64,000 bases of DNA from CAIZGX01 sp046048875. GTDB taxonomy: Bacteria; Bacteroidota; Bacteroidia; Flavobacteriales_D; Sanyastnellaceae. The translations under genes were made by a program, and so were the position numbers. The notes under the pieces were generated by a model that saw only the letters and a program-made list of their open reading frames with translations, was not told where the DNA came from and made no database searches. This document shows, one piece after another, positions 1-7,128 of this stretch. The number at the start of each line of letters is the position of its first letter. The first letter of the stretch is position 1. The stretch covers positions 62,001-126,000 of the forward strand of contig JBJOFG010000014.1 in assembly GCA_046048875.1 (NCBI GenBank), read 5' to 3'.

Positions 1-201
1 GTGATTTCTATAAAGACCATCGTTAAAGGCACGCACAGTGAAGTTGAACAACTGAAGCAATGCTTCAGCTCCCTTCACAAGGAAATCGACAAGTATTTCA
101 TCAATGGTGGTAGATGGAAGTAAATACAACTCATAAAAAAAATACCATCCGAAATAAAGGATGGTACCAATGACAAAAAATCGGATAAGTGGATTTTTCA
201 C
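1..201 (-). CDS. Exosortase/archaeosortase-family protein, N-terminal part
   Basis: This is a leftward reading frame that leaves the window at its left edge, so only 67 N-terminal codons are present. It starts at a GTG (199-201), eight bases after the stop of the PID-CTERM gene. The translation has a hydrophobic membrane segment rich in aromatic residues (ILYFGWYFFYELYLLP, residues about 14-29), then a second amphipathic stretch with EALLQLFNF. This pattern matches the N-terminus of Bacteroidota exosortase-family transpeptidases (XrtF/XrtX type). The catalytic Cys, Arg and His lie beyond the window, so the family call rests on the N-terminus and on the neighbouring PID-CTERM gene. Such enzymes cleave and anchor proteins carrying a C-terminal sorting signal in the inner membrane. 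The GTG start is provisional, because an upstream start inside the preceding gene cannot be excluded. Confidence 0.6.
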   Translation of the reverse strand, partial: MKNPLIRFFVIGTILYFGWYFFYELYLLPSTTIDEILVDFLVKGAEALLQLFNFTVRAFNDGLYRNH

Positions 202-208
202 TGAGTAT

Positions 209-436
209 TTAAGAAGCTTTTTTCTTTTTTAAATCGAAGGCTTTTTTGCCACCTAAGGCAGCACCAGCAGCAATCAATAGGCTCACTCCGCCGTCGATTG
301 GACAAACTGTTCCGAAAGGACCACCACAGGGTGTAGCTCCCCCGCTTGGAGGGGTTGGCGGTGATTGACAAATTCCGATTGCGCTGATGCAGAAAAGGAA
401 AATTGACAAAACGATTAGTTTTCTAAAACGGTTCAT
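209..436 (-). CDS. Small PID-CTERM sorting-domain protein (75 aa)
   Basis: This is a tiny exported protein. Residues about 1-23 form a signal peptide with a cleavage-like ISAIGICQ end. A short Pro/Gly/Cys-rich mature stretch of about 20 residues follows, and then the tripartite PID-CTERM sorting signal: the CPIDGG motif, a hydrophobic segment (VSLLIAAGAALGG) and a basic tail (KKAFDLKKKK). The ATG at 434-436 is chosen over the upstream one at 475 because the signal peptide begins there and a TATATTTG promoter element ends exactly four bases before it. The exosortase-like gene follows at once on the same strand, so this is probably its dedicated substrate. Almost nothing remains once both signals are removed. 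It could act as a small surface-anchored or polymer-associated peptide, but that function is inferred only from the neighbouring exopolysaccharide kinase. Confidence 0.8.
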   Translation of the reverse strand: MNRFRKLIVLSIFLFCISAIGICQSPPTPPSGGATPCGGPFGTVCPIDGGVSLLIAAGAALGGKKAFDLKKKKAS

Positions 437-440
437 GTCA

Positions 441-448
441 CAAATATA
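441..448 (-). promoter_or_regulatory. TATATTTG -7 element of the PID-CTERM gene
   Basis: On the minus strand this is a perfect match to the Bacteroidota -7 consensus TAnnTTTG. It ends four bases before the ATG at 436, so the transcript would begin at or next to the start codon. I see no clear -33 TTG at the usual distance. Confidence 0.6.
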
Positions 449-510
449 ATAGACTTTAATAATTTCCACCCCCATTCAGGCTAAAATCTTCAATATTGCC
501 TCTCTTCCTT

Positions 511-518
511 TATATTTG
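511..518 (+). promoter_or_regulatory. TATATTTG -7 element of the Wzc-type kinase operon
   Basis: This is a perfect TAnnTTTG match 18 bases before the ATG at 537. It overlaps the alternative upstream start at 516, which argues that the true start is 537. A weak TTC (489-491) lies 19 bases upstream in the -33 position. It faces away from the PID-CTERM promoter 63 bases to the left, so the two units form a divergon. Confidence 0.6.
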
Positions 519-536
519 TCACTCTCGAGAGAACAC

Positions 537-2954
537 ATGGCAGAAACTAAATCGAATTTCCTTGACGCAGACGACCTTAGGCCAATATTACGGTTTCTGA
601 ACAAGAGCTGGTTTTGGATTGTTGGTTGCGCGTTGATAGCGTTCGTGGCTTCTTATTTCTATACCCATCGCCTACCGAGCATTTACGCTGCCAAGACAGA
701 AATTTTACTTCGTTCTTCTGAAACTTACGACTACCAAAAAAGTATGTATAGCGAGTTGGGATACATCTCGTTGATGCAAGACGTTACCAATCAGAAGCGA
801 ATTATTGCTTCCTACGATATCGTAGAAAAGAGCCTTGAGAAATTGGATTATACCATTTCCTATTACTTGGTTGGAAGGGTGAAGACACTTCAAGTGGACG
901 AGTTTGATGCGATAAAGATCAAGTGCGATTGGAAGAAAATGGCACCGGGTATGTACAACGTTCCCATTAACATAAAGGTCTTAGACATTGGACATTATGA
1001 ACTCAGTTACGAATATTCAGGAAAGCTCACCTCCGCTACGTATGAATTCGGAAAGGAATACATGGAACAGTTGTTCACGATTCAAATTGATATGGCTTCT
1101 CATGTCGATGAATCGAGACTTTCAACCGTAACAGACCAGAGCTTCCAAATTCGCGTAAGACCAATGAAACAGTTGGTTGACAAGTATATGTCTTCTTTGA
1201 CGATTGAAAACGTTGAATACACCAGCATTCTTACTTTAACGTGTCAAGACGAACTTCCAACGCGAGCTAAAACATTTCTTGATACGCTTGGGAAAGTGTA
1301 CATCGATTATACCCTGTACAACGAAATTGCGATAAATGAGAACACCCAAGCCTACATTGATATTCAGATCAACAAAATTGTTAAAATCATTGACTCTTTG
1401 GAATTGGCCATGGAGACTTTCAAGGATGCTAGAGACATTCTTGATCTGAGCAAAGAGCAAGATGCAGCGTTTGAGGCACTCACGAATTCAGATATTTCAC
1501 TGCGTGATTTAGAGCTAAGAAGAGAATCTATCCAAGGGCTAGAAAATTTCTTGTTGAAGGAACCTGATCGTGCTGTTATCCCTCCTATGAATTACCTTCG
1601 GGAGGAGGATGCTACGCTTACCGAATTGGTGAAGGATTTATTCCAATTAAAACAAAAAAGAAGTTCCTTGCTTGTAGACGTTAAGGCGCCTGATAAACGT
1701 ATTCAACGTGTTGACTCTACACTTCAGACTATACGTAACAGTATTTTCAAATACACCAGAGACACAAAGGTTGCCATTGACCAACGCATTGCTGATTTGA
1801 AAAATCAAATCAAAGACTTGGAAGCCGAATTGGCGAATATTCCGAAGAGTGAGAGAGACTTGATGTCTATTGAGCGCAAGCTGAAAGTAAACGAAGAACT
1901 ATATACGTTCTTGCTGGAAAAGAAAGCCAATACGGTAATCGCTCGTGCTGCGATTATTCCACAAACAAGTGTCATTGAAGCCGCGCGAAACATGGGTGTT
2001 GTTGGACCGGATCGTCAGAGCATCATCTATCTGTGGATTGGGGTTGGAATTTTAATTTCATTGCTTATTGGTCTTGTTCGCATGTTGTTCTTTGAACACA
2101 TTGAACACCTGCGTGAGTTGAAGCAATTGACCAAACTCCCTGTCATCAGCGGTATTCCTCACTACGAAGAAATTGAGCGTGACCCAATTGCTATTCATGC
2201 AAATCCGCGTGGCAACGTTAGCGAGGCTTTCCGAACACTACGTACGAATTTGCAATACCTGTTGCCAGATAGCGGACATAGCTTAATCTTAATTTCTTCC
2301 TTGCACCCTGGAGAGGGAAAAACCTTCGTGTCAACTAACTTGGCGGCTACGCTCGCCAAAGCATCGAAGAAGGTTCTTCTGCTCGACTTCGACTTGCACA
2401 AACCGAAGGTGCATAAAATGTTCCGAACGACGAACACCATGGGGGTGAGTACATACTTGATCGGAAAAGCAAGCTTTGATGAAGTTGTTTTTAATTCAGA
2501 TATCGAGAACCTCGATGTCGTGCTCGCTGGTCCAGTTCCTCCGAACGCTTCTGAGTTGATTCTAAGCGCCAAGGTCGATGAGCTTGTCGCTGAAGGTTTG
2601 AAGCATTACGACTATGTAATTATCGATACGCCGCCAATTATGCTTATCACGGATAGCCTTGTGTTGCTCTCTAAAGTTGACAGAGGTATCCTCGTAATGA
2701 ATACGTTGAAGGCAACCAAGCAAGGGGTGAACTACTTGGAAGATGTACTTACGCAAAACAGTTTAACCAACACGAGCATCTTGTTGAATAACATAAAGCA
2801 AAAGCGTTGGAGATATTATTACGGAAAATATGCATACCGCTACGGATATGGCTACGGTTACGGCTACGGCTATGGTTACGGATATGGCTACGGCTACGGG
2901 TATGGCGGATATGGTGAAGAGGCAAAGGGAAAGAAGCGCAAGAAGGACAAATAA
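537..2954 (+). CDS. Wzc-type polysaccharide co-polymerase / tyrosine autokinase
   Basis: This inner-membrane protein (805 aa) is expected to control chain length and export of a capsule or exopolysaccharide through cycles of tyrosine phosphorylation. A first membrane segment (residues about 25-42) and a second (about 495-519) flank a long periplasmic Wzz/GNVR region with coiled coil. The cytoplasmic BY-kinase domain has Walker A (HPGEGKTF, about residue 592), Walker A' (LLLDFDLHKPK, about 617) and Walker B (YVIIDTPP, about 693). The C-terminus is extraordinarily Tyr-rich, with RYYYGKYAYR and then eleven Tyr-Gly pairs and a lysine-rich end. The start at 537 is chosen because a promoter element covers the longer alternative. 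The gene is followed after 11 bases by a GT2 gene and heads a glycan operon. Length and domain order are normal for the family; the regular Tyr-Gly tail is not. Confidence 0.93.
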   Translation: MAETKSNFLDADDLRPILRFLNKSWFWIVGCALIAFVASYFYTHRLPSIYAAKTEILLRSSETYDYQKSMYSELGYISLMQDVTNQKRIIASYDIVEKSLEKLDYTISYYLVGRVKTLQVDEFDAIKIKCDWKKMAPGMYNVPINIKVLDIGHYELSYEYSGKLTSATYEFGKEYMEQLFTIQIDMASHVDESRLSTVTDQSFQIRVRPMKQLVDKYMSSLTIENVEYTSILTLTCQDELPTRAKTFLDTLGKVYIDYTLYNEIAINENTQAYIDIQINKIVKIIDSLELAMETFKDARDILDLSKEQDAAFEALTNSDISLRDLELRRESIQGLENFLLKEPDRAVIPPMNYLREEDATLTELVKDLFQLKQKRSSLLVDVKAPDKRIQRVDSTLQTIRNSIFKYTRDTKVAIDQRIADLKNQIKDLEAELANIPKSERDLMSIERKLKVNEELYTFLLEKKANTVIARAAIIPQTSVIEAARNMGVVGPDRQSIIYLWIGVGILISLLIGLVRMLFFEHIEHLRELKQLTKLPVISGIPHYEEIERDPIAIHANPRGNVSEAFRTLRTNLQYLLPDSGHSLILISSLHPGEGKTFVSTNLAATLAKASKKVLLLDFDLHKPKVHKMFRTTNTMGVSTYLIGKASFDEVVFNSDIENLDVVLAGPVPPNASELILSAKVDELVAEGLKHYDYVIIDTPPIMLITDSLVLLSKVDRGILVMNTLKATKQGVNYLEDVLTQNSLTNTSILLNNIKQKRWRYYYGKYAYRYGYGYGYGYGYGYGYGYGYGYGGYGEEAKGKKRKKDK
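2841..2915 (+). repeat. Six-base tandem repeat encoding (Tyr-Gly)11-Gly-Tyr-Gly
   Basis: Eleven in-frame hexamers of the form TA(C/T)GG(N) occupy 2841-2906, followed by one interrupted copy. The third positions vary (TAC and TAT; GGA, GGC, GGT, GGG), so the array is degenerate at nucleotide level. It encodes the phosphoacceptor tail of the tyrosine kinase. Confidence 0.9.
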
Positions 2955-2965
2955 TAGCGTGAAAA

Positions 2966-3610
2966 ATGGTATCGCTCATTATTACAACCTACAACTATGC
3001 CCAGTACATTGAACGCGCCATTCGCAGCGCGCTTGATCAATCTCTTTCAAAATCAGATTACGAAATTATTGTAGTGAATGACGCTTCAACAGATGCGACA
3101 TCGCAAATATTAGAAAACTATTCAGACGTCGTTCGTGTATTCAATTTAACAGAAAACATGGGTCTTAGCGCGGCACGTAATTTTGGAATTCGAAAGGCGA
3201 GAGGACAAAATATTGTCTTCTTAGATGCCGATGATTACTTGCATTCAGAGTCCTTACGCGTTCAGAATTTATTTTTGAATGAAAACAATGCGCTGGATGC
3301 AGTAGCAATTGATTACTATTTAGTGAATGAACGCGGGCAACATCTTCAGCATGTGGCTTCGAGTGAAAAGCCAATTGCATGCGGAATAATGTTTCGTAAA
3401 GATCACTTGTATAATATTGGATTGTACGACGAAACATTCGCTGCGCGCGAAGAAGAGGATTTGCGCATACGTTGGGAAAACGCCGGATTAGGTATTTACC
3501 ACATTCCGCTTCCTCTGTATCGCTATCGCATGCACGACGGCAATATGACCAAAGACAACGAGCGAATGTTGAATTCACAAGAACAACTCAACGCGAAGCA
3601 CAAACTATGA
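2966..3610 (+). CDS. Short GT2-family glycosyltransferase
   Basis: This 214-residue protein has a GT-A fold. It starts with SLIITTYNYAQYIERAIRSAL, has the nucleotide-binding VVNDASTDAT at about residue 37, and the metal-binding FLDADDYL at about residue 85. It probably transfers a nucleotide-activated sugar to a surface glycan from the cytoplasmic side. It is shorter than many GT2 enzymes and has no C-terminal membrane segments; the end (YRYRMHDGNMT) resembles the acceptor-loop region of cytoplasmic GT2s. The ATG at 2966 lies 11 bases after the tyrosine kinase stop. The stop overlaps the next start as ATGA, which indicates translational coupling within one operon. The donor and acceptor cannot be told from the sequence. 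Confidence 0.88.
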   Translation: MVSLIITTYNYAQYIERAIRSALDQSLSKSDYEIIVVNDASTDATSQILENYSDVVRVFNLTENMGLSAARNFGIRKARGQNIVFLDADDYLHSESLRVQNLFLNENNALDAVAIDYYLVNERGQHLQHVASSEKPIACGIMFRKDHLYNIGLYDETFAAREEEDLRIRWENAGLGIYHIPLPLYRYRMHDGNMTKDNERMLNSQEQLNAKHKL

Positions 3611-4206
3611 GCAGAGTTTACCTGAGACCCTTGGAGTTTTCAGACGTCAACGAAACCTACCTTGAATGGTTCGCCGACGATGAAGTAACAGCGTTTCTCC
3701 ATGTAAACGGAAAAAGCCTAACGATAGAGTCGGTTCAGAATTACATTGAGGAAGGAAGATCCTCGGGTTCTTATTTTATGCATGCCATTTGTTTGGTTGA
3801 AAACGATAAGCACATTGGTAATTTGAAAGTTGGTCCCATTCATCCAAAATATAGAATTGCAGATTTGCCTTGTGTTATTGGAGATCGAAATGAATGGGGA
3901 AAAGGATTAGCCACAGAGGCCATTGCATTAGGATCTCAACTCGCATTCGACAAATACGATATTCGAAAATTAACAGGCGATGTGCACGCAGGAAATATCG
4001 GCAGCCTGAAGGCATATTGGAAAGCCGGATGGGTGGTTGAAGGAGTAAATCGCGGACGCTTTTTTGTGAACGGAGAAAACATGGATCAAGTCTTAATCTC
4101 TTGCTTCAATCCGAAATATTTCCCCGCGGAACAAACAGATTACACCGTTGGAAAAACAATGGAGTACATTCAGATGCGCAACGAATTTTTAAATTCGAAT
4201 CAATGA
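3607..4206 (+). CDS. GNAT N-acetyltransferase, glycan-cassette member
   Basis: This is a 199-residue acetyl-CoA-dependent transferase of the RimJ/PseH-like branch of the GNAT fold. It opens with VYLRPLEFSDVNETYLEW and has the acetyl-CoA loop region GDRNEWGKGLATEAI at about residue 95, then VHAGNIGSLKAYWKAGW, which is typical of motif B. The start at 3607 (in ATGA with the GT2 stop) is preferred to an in-frame ATG 135 bases upstream, because the extra residues overlap the GT2 coding sequence and carry no domain. Between a glycosyltransferase and a cytidylyltransferase its likely substrate is an amino group on a nucleotide-linked or precursor sugar, as for PseH in pseudaminic acid synthesis. 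That assignment is inference. Confidence 0.85.
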   Translation: MSRVYLRPLEFSDVNETYLEWFADDEVTAFLHVNGKSLTIESVQNYIEEGRSSGSYFMHAICLVENDKHIGNLKVGPIHPKYRIADLPCVIGDRNEWGKGLATEAIALGSQLAFDKYDIRKLTGDVHAGNIGSLKAYWKAGWVVEGVNRGRFFVNGENMDQVLISCFNPKYFPAEQTDYTVGKTMEYIQMRNEFLNSNQ

Positions 4207-4964
4207 ATTTAGCGCTACTGCAAGCCCGCATGGGTTCTACCCGATTGCCGGGAAAAGTCCTAAAAGAATTGAACGGAATTCCTGTCATTCAAACATTAAT
4301 CAATCGCGTTTCACAAGCGAGGTGTATCGATAAATTAGCCGTTGTTACTTCAACTAATTCGGAAGATGATGCGCTGGAAAAGTATTGTAACGAAAATAAC
4401 ATTTTAGTCTTTCGCGGTTCGGATTGGGATGTACTAGATCGCTTCTATTCTGCCGCAAAATTTTTTGAAGCGAAGGAAGGAGACAACATCATTCGCCTTA
4501 CTAGCGATTGTCCCACCCATCACGGAAGTGCCGTCGATTGGGTATATGAGCAGTTTGTGAAGTTCGGAGTTGACTTGTTTTCCAACAGCAATGAAGACCC
4601 AACTTTTTTAGAAGATGGGTTCGATGTTGAAGTGGTGAAGTTTTCTGTTTTAGAGCATTCGTATCAAAACGCGAAGCTTCACAGTGAACGCGAACATGTT
4701 ATTCCCTATGTGAAAAATTCAAAGAAATTTACCCTGGGTTTCCGCAAGATGAACGACAACTGTAACTTTAAGTTGTCTGTAGATACTCCAGCTGATTTTG
4801 CTTTTGTTGAAGCAGTTTTTGCCGAATTTGGAACACGTGATTTCGACATTCACGATGTTGTACATTTGTTGGAATCGAAACCAGAATTATTAAAGATTAA
4901 CGAAGAGAGCATCATCAATGCTGGATACGCAAAATCATTACGAGAAGATAAAATTGTGAAATGA
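4203..4964 (+). CDS. SpsF-like cytidylyltransferase
   Basis: This 253-residue nucleotidyltransferase begins with the signature LLQARMGSTRLPGKVLKEL, the CTP-binding loop of the SpsF/NeuA/KdsB-related group. Conserved features include VVTSTNSEDD, FRGSDWDVLDRFY, the RLTSDCP motif at about residue 99 and the late SVDTPADF. It would activate an acidic or unusual sugar as a CMP derivative, but no sialic-acid-type synthase (NeuB) is present in the window. ATG at 4203 overlaps the GNAT stop, and its own stop overlaps the aminotransferase start as ATGA, so the genes are translationally coupled. A longer in-frame start at 4101 lies inside the GNAT gene and is rejected. The actual nucleotide and sugar are not determined. 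Confidence 0.87.
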   Translation: MNLALLQARMGSTRLPGKVLKELNGIPVIQTLINRVSQARCIDKLAVVTSTNSEDDALEKYCNENNILVFRGSDWDVLDRFYSAAKFFEAKEGDNIIRLTSDCPTHHGSAVDWVYEQFVKFGVDLFSNSNEDPTFLEDGFDVEVVKFSVLEHSYQNAKLHSEREHVIPYVKNSKKFTLGFRKMNDNCNFKLSVDTPADFAFVEAVFAEFGTRDFDIHDVVHLLESKPELLKINEESIINAGYAKSLREDKIVK

Positions 4965-6301
4965 AAACGATGACACTTCCACACATTACCAACTTCGCCA
5001 AAAGCGATGAGTATAGAAATAAGATTCACGATTTAATTCCTGGAGGAGCTCACACATATTCGAAAGGAGATGATCAGTTTCCGATTAAATCACCGGCAGC
5101 CATCACGCACGCGAAAGGCGTGTATTGTTGGGATTTAGATGGAAATAAATTCCTCGATACGTTAATGGGTTTGTATTCGGTCTCTTTGGGACACGCGTAC
5201 GAGCCAGTTTTAGAAGCAGTAAAAAAGCAACTCGAAAAGGGTGTGAACTTCACTCGTCCAAGCGTGATTGAAATGGAAATGGCAGAAAAGTTCCTTTCTC
5301 TAGTTCCGCAACACGACATGATCAAATTCGCGAAGAACGGTTCGGTTGCTACAACAGCTGCCATTAAACTTTCTCGCGCATATACGGGAAAGCACTTGAT
5401 TGCGCGTCCAGCTGAACATCCGTTTTACAGTTACGACGATTGGTTCATTGGCTCTACAGCATGTGACTTTGGTATTCCGAAAGAAATAAAACAGTTCACA
5501 ATTACCTACAAGCAAGATTCGTTGGAAGATTTGGAACGTATGTTCAATGAATATCCGGGACAAATTGCTTGTGTAATTTCTGAGCCCGAAAAATGGAATG
5601 TTTTGGAGCCGGACTTCTATCAGAAAGCAATAGATCTTGCGCACAAGAATGGCGCGTTGTGGATCATGGATGAAATGATCACAGGATTCAAATCTGACTT
5701 CCCGGGATCCATTAAAAAATTCAATGCTGAACCTGATTTCTGCACGTGGGGAAAAGGTATTGCGAACGGTTTTTCTTTCTGTGCTTTGACAGGAAAAAAG
5801 GAAATCATGGAGTACGGTGGTATCCGCAGAAAGGGTCAGCCGAAAGTGTTTTTAGTTAGCACTACACACGGGGGTGAAACTCACGGAATTGCTGCAGCAT
5901 TAGCCACCATTAATGTGTTTGAAAACAATCCCGTTATTCAACACAATCACGCCATTGGAGATTACTTCATGAATGGTGTGAAAGGAATTTTATCTCGAAG
6001 AAAATTGGAAGATTATTTCGAGTTAACCGGATTCAATTGGTGTGTAGGTTTGGTGGTGAAGAACCAAAAGAAAGAGCCGTGCATGTTCTACAGAACACTA
6101 TTCATGCAGGAAATGATACAACGTGGAGTTCTTTATCAGGGAATTCTTTCTCCGTGTTTTTCGCATACACAAGACGATATAGATTTCATGTTAGCCGCTT
6201 TCGATGAGAGTTGCGAAGTGTTTGAGCGAGCTTTGGAAGATGGATATGAGAAGTTTTTAGTGGGTGAAGAGATTAAGCCTGTTTTCCGAAAAATAAATTA
6301 A
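4961..6301 (+). CDS. PLP-dependent class III aminotransferase (glutamate-1-semialdehyde-aminomutase-like)
   Basis: This is a 446-residue fold-type I PLP enzyme. The N-terminus has LIPGGAHTYSKGDDQFP, typical of glutamate-1-semialdehyde-2,1-aminomutase relatives. WIMDEMITGFK supplies the Asp that contacts the PLP nitrogen (about residue 236), and the Schiff-base lysine is in CTWGKGIANGFSF at residue about 265. The position inside a glycan cassette, and not a heme operon, indicates transamination of a keto-sugar or transfer of an amino group to a sugar precursor. It overlaps the cytidylyltransferase by four bases and is followed after one base by an SDR, a natural partner that could generate its keto substrate. 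The reaction is inferred; true heme-pathway GSA aminomutase is less likely because of the context. Confidence 0.85.
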   Translation: MKTMTLPHITNFAKSDEYRNKIHDLIPGGAHTYSKGDDQFPIKSPAAITHAKGVYCWDLDGNKFLDTLMGLYSVSLGHAYEPVLEAVKKQLEKGVNFTRPSVIEMEMAEKFLSLVPQHDMIKFAKNGSVATTAAIKLSRAYTGKHLIARPAEHPFYSYDDWFIGSTACDFGIPKEIKQFTITYKQDSLEDLERMFNEYPGQIACVISEPEKWNVLEPDFYQKAIDLAHKNGALWIMDEMITGFKSDFPGSIKKFNAEPDFCTWGKGIANGFSFCALTGKKEIMEYGGIRRKGQPKVFLVSTTHGGETHGIAAALATINVFENNPVIQHNHAIGDYFMNGVKGILSRRKLEDYFELTGFNWCVGLVVKNQKKEPCMFYRTLFMQEMIQRGVLYQGILSPCFSHTQDDIDFMLAAFDESCEVFERALEDGYEKFLVGEEIKPVFRKIN

Positions 6302-6302
6302 G

Positions 6303-7127
6303 ATGGAACCACTTCGTACAACAGACGCAACGCAAATCGATTTCAGAAAAAAATTCGATTTAACCGATAAAGTTATTGTCATTACAGGTGCTTGTGGATT
6401 GGTTGGAAGAGCTTTCTGCGAAGCCGTTGCACAGTTCGGAGGAATTGTTGTTGCTGCAGATATTGAATTAGCGAATCCTGTTCAATTTGCAAATGACTTG
6501 GCTGCACGCAACAATTCGAAAGCATTGGGATTTGTTCTCGATGTTGCCAATAGAACTTCGGTCGAAGCGTTGAAGGAAAGTGTTCTTTCTTCCTACGGAA
6601 GAATAGACGGACTGGTGAATGCACATCAGAATAAAACGCATTTAAAATTCGAGCCCTTCGAAAGCGTGTCCGATGAAAATTGGGATACTGTTGTTGATGT
6701 GAATTTGAAAGGCACGTTTTTGATGTGTCAAATTATTGGCTGCCATATGGCAGAGAACGGCGGCGGTAGCGTGGTGAATATTCCTTCCACCTACAGCGTT
6801 GTTGCACCGAATCAGAATTTATACAAAGGAACATCCTTGGGTTGTCCCGCCGCCTATAGCGCCTCGAAAGGCGGTATCGACGCACTTTCCAGATACTTGG
6901 CTTCGTATTGGGCAACGAAGAAAGTGCGTGTAAACATGATTACTCCACACGGCGTGTGGAACAATCACGAAGCGCAATTCGAAGAAAATTTCGCGCGCTT
7001 CTCTCCAATGGAAAGATTGAGTTACAATCATGAAGTAGCAAGCGCGCTCATTTATTTACTCAGCGATGCCTCGTCTTACGTTACAGGAGATAACATGAAG
7101 GTTGAAGGCGGTTGGACCGTTTGGTGA
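6303..7127 (+). CDS. Short-chain dehydrogenase/reductase of the glycan cassette
   Basis: This 274-residue NAD(P)-dependent oxidoreductase has the Rossmann loop VITGACGLVGRAF (about residue 27), catalytic Ser in VVNIPSTYSVV (about residue 157) and the YSASKGG active-site Tyr/Lys (about residue 179). The glycine loop has the TGxxGxxG spacing seen in extended SDRs, although the rest is classical. The usual NNAG is replaced by LVNAHQNK. It resembles PtmA-type SDRs of flagellin-glycan and legionaminic-type clusters and probably oxidises or reduces the sugar handled by the neighbouring aminotransferase. It begins one base after the aminotransferase stop and ends one base before the next start. Substrate is unknown. 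Confidence 0.85.
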   Translation: MEPLRTTDATQIDFRKKFDLTDKVIVITGACGLVGRAFCEAVAQFGGIVVAADIELANPVQFANDLAARNNSKALGFVLDVANRTSVEALKESVLSSYGRIDGLVNAHQNKTHLKFEPFESVSDENWDTVVDVNLKGTFLMCQIIGCHMAENGGGSVVNIPSTYSVVAPNQNLYKGTSLGCPAAYSASKGGIDALSRYLASYWATKKVRVNMITPHGVWNNHEAQFEENFARFSPMERLSYNHEVASALIYLLSDASSYVTGDNMKVEGGWTVW

Positions 7128-7128
7128 T

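Noticed and set aside
1..123. Plus-strand short frame ending at 123
   Set aside because: The minus-strand reading of the same bases gives an exosortase-like membrane segment continuous with the adjoining PID-CTERM gene, while the plus-strand frame has no recognisable content.
2195..2572. Antisense 125-residue frame within the tyrosine kinase
   Set aside because: Shadow of the conserved ATPase domain on the other strand; codon pattern and motifs support the plus-strand gene.
2749..2979. Antisense His/Arg/Ser-rich reading frame opposite the Tyr-Gly repeat
   Set aside because: It is the complement of the hexamer repeat, has no start signal and no family similarity.
4961..6301. Heme-pathway glutamate-1-semialdehyde aminomutase (hemL)
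   Set aside because: The gene lies inside a sugar cassette with four-base overlap to a cytidylyltransferase, and no other heme gene is near.
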